Made by a program: the position numbers and the translations under genes. Positions 61,064 through 61,572 of a stretch of 61,572 bases of DNA are shown one piece after another; the stretch's first letter is position 1; each line of letters begins with the position of its first letter. The DNA is from Mesaphorura yosii (Eukaryota; Arthropoda; Collembola; Poduromorpha; Tullbergiidae). The notes below the pieces were generated by a model, which did no database searches, was not told where the DNA came from, and was given only the letters and a program-made list of their open reading frames with translations. The stretch lies in assembly GCA_009869945.1 (NCBI GenBank), contig WIXG01000412.1, forward strand, positions 1 through 61,572, in the 5' to 3' direction.

Positions 61064-61278
61064 GCCCCTCGAGCCACATTTTCGTCAGCATTATGTTTGG
61101 AGTTCCACCCTTAAACTTGTTCGTGCCTGCCAGCTATGCAGCCCCTCGAGCCACATCATCGTCAGCATTATGTTTGGAGTTCCACCCTTAAACTTGTTCG
61201 TGCCTACCAGCTATGCAGCCCCTCGAGCCACATCTTCGTCAGCATTATGTTTGGAGTTCCACCCTTAAACTTGTTCGT
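61011..61278. repeat. 77-bp tandem repeat, about 3.5 units
   Basis: Units start with GCATTATGTTTGGAGTTCCA at 61011, 61088, 61165 and 61242. The first three are full length and nearly identical, differing at a few bases such as CATTTTCG/CATCATCG/CATCTTCG. The fourth is cut off near 61278. The unit length is not a multiple of three. The repeat begins inside the Hsp70-like fragment: its first bases encode the NIML that precedes RDVTP. Confidence 0.9.
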
Positions 61279-61572
61279 CGTCTTGATTGAAGTATTTCGG
61301 GGTAGCCAGATTTCCGGTAAAAGATGTCAAGAGCAAGCTCAACCGTTTGTGCAGTTCATCCATATGCGCATGGACAAATGAAAACTGCACACAGTTGGCA
61401 TCATAATAGTAATTAGGATGGGCTGAGCAGTATTCCTTAGAAGAATTGCGATTTTGTGAAGTTCGCGTCAGGAATTCGAATTTCAATTTCAGCCATAACG
61501 GGGCGCTGTTCTGGTAAAGTACGACATCCTTCGGTGGCTGCCGGAGAAAAATTCCTGTGTTGACTTTGATTG
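61279..61572 (-). other. Open frame running in from the right edge, unknown
   Basis: A minus-strand frame is open from the window edge to a stop at 61265-61267 (about 101 codons: FLRQPPKDVVLY, then VHAHMDELHKRLSLLLTSFT and KYFNQDDEQV). It could be the 3' part of a coding exon upstream of the Hsp70-like fragment, but I recognise no domain, and the frame differs from that of the fragment across the repeat. Confidence 0.25.

Noticed and set aside
1..61572. CRISPR arrays, bacterial operons, tRNA or rRNA genes
   Set aside because: There is no array of spaced repeats, no tRNA-like fold with a T-loop signature that I could verify by eye, and the gene structure is plainly eukaryotic.

Overview
The window looks like nuclear DNA of an arthropod, probably a hexapod. 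Genes are split by short GT-AG introns (about 50-100 bp) as well as a few multi-kilobase ones, poly(A) signals are AATAAA, and the recognisable genes are animal ones: the two-homeodomain regulator defective proventriculus (dve), a BTB-pipsqueak factor, ninjurin, a gustatory receptor, DM13 proteins and Gly/Tyr-rich secreted proteins. A springtail is my best guess (divergent gustatory receptor, bacterial-looking RidA pair), but the sequence alone does not settle this.

Layout. 1-605 (-): start of a secreted protein that runs off the left edge. 4229-23116 (+): dve in six coding exons, with a complete BTB-psq gene nested on the same strand in its second intron. 23117-27001: no gene seen. 27002-33407: three related Gly/Tyr/His-rich secreted-protein genes (-), each with a TATA box and a 14-nt final coding exon, with a FGFR1OP2/SIKE-family gene (+) between the second and third. 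33521-39582: gene-poor. 40082-44204: a THEP1/NTPCR nucleoside triphosphatase (+), a death domain plus NB-ARC STAND ATPase (+, one apparent frameshift) and a ninjurin gene (-) whose last exon exists in two alternative versions. 46479-50049: a gustatory receptor (+) ending exactly where a RidA gene (-) ends, a second RidA gene (-) and a tail-anchored SNARE-like protein (-). 50452-52513: two tandem DM13 genes (+). 52633-54613: a Myb/SANT-like factor (-). 55184-59088: a PRDM10/15-like zinc-finger protein (+). 59236 to the end: a Ty3/Gypsy relic, a broken Hsp70-like fragment and a 77-bp tandem repeat.

How they may work together. Most neighbours look functionally unrelated. The exception worth testing is 40-44 kb. 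A death-domain/NB-ARC protein has the architecture of an apoptosome or NLR-type sensor. It converges, with only 84 bp between stop codons, on ninjurin, whose vertebrate relative NINJ1 executes plasma-membrane rupture in lytic cell death. The three glycine-rich genes form a small structural or cuticular family sharing a signal peptide, a DLDTAAG motif, low-complexity repeats and the same last-intron position and phase. The dve locus, with its large introns and an embedded transcription-factor gene, is the main developmental regulatory region.
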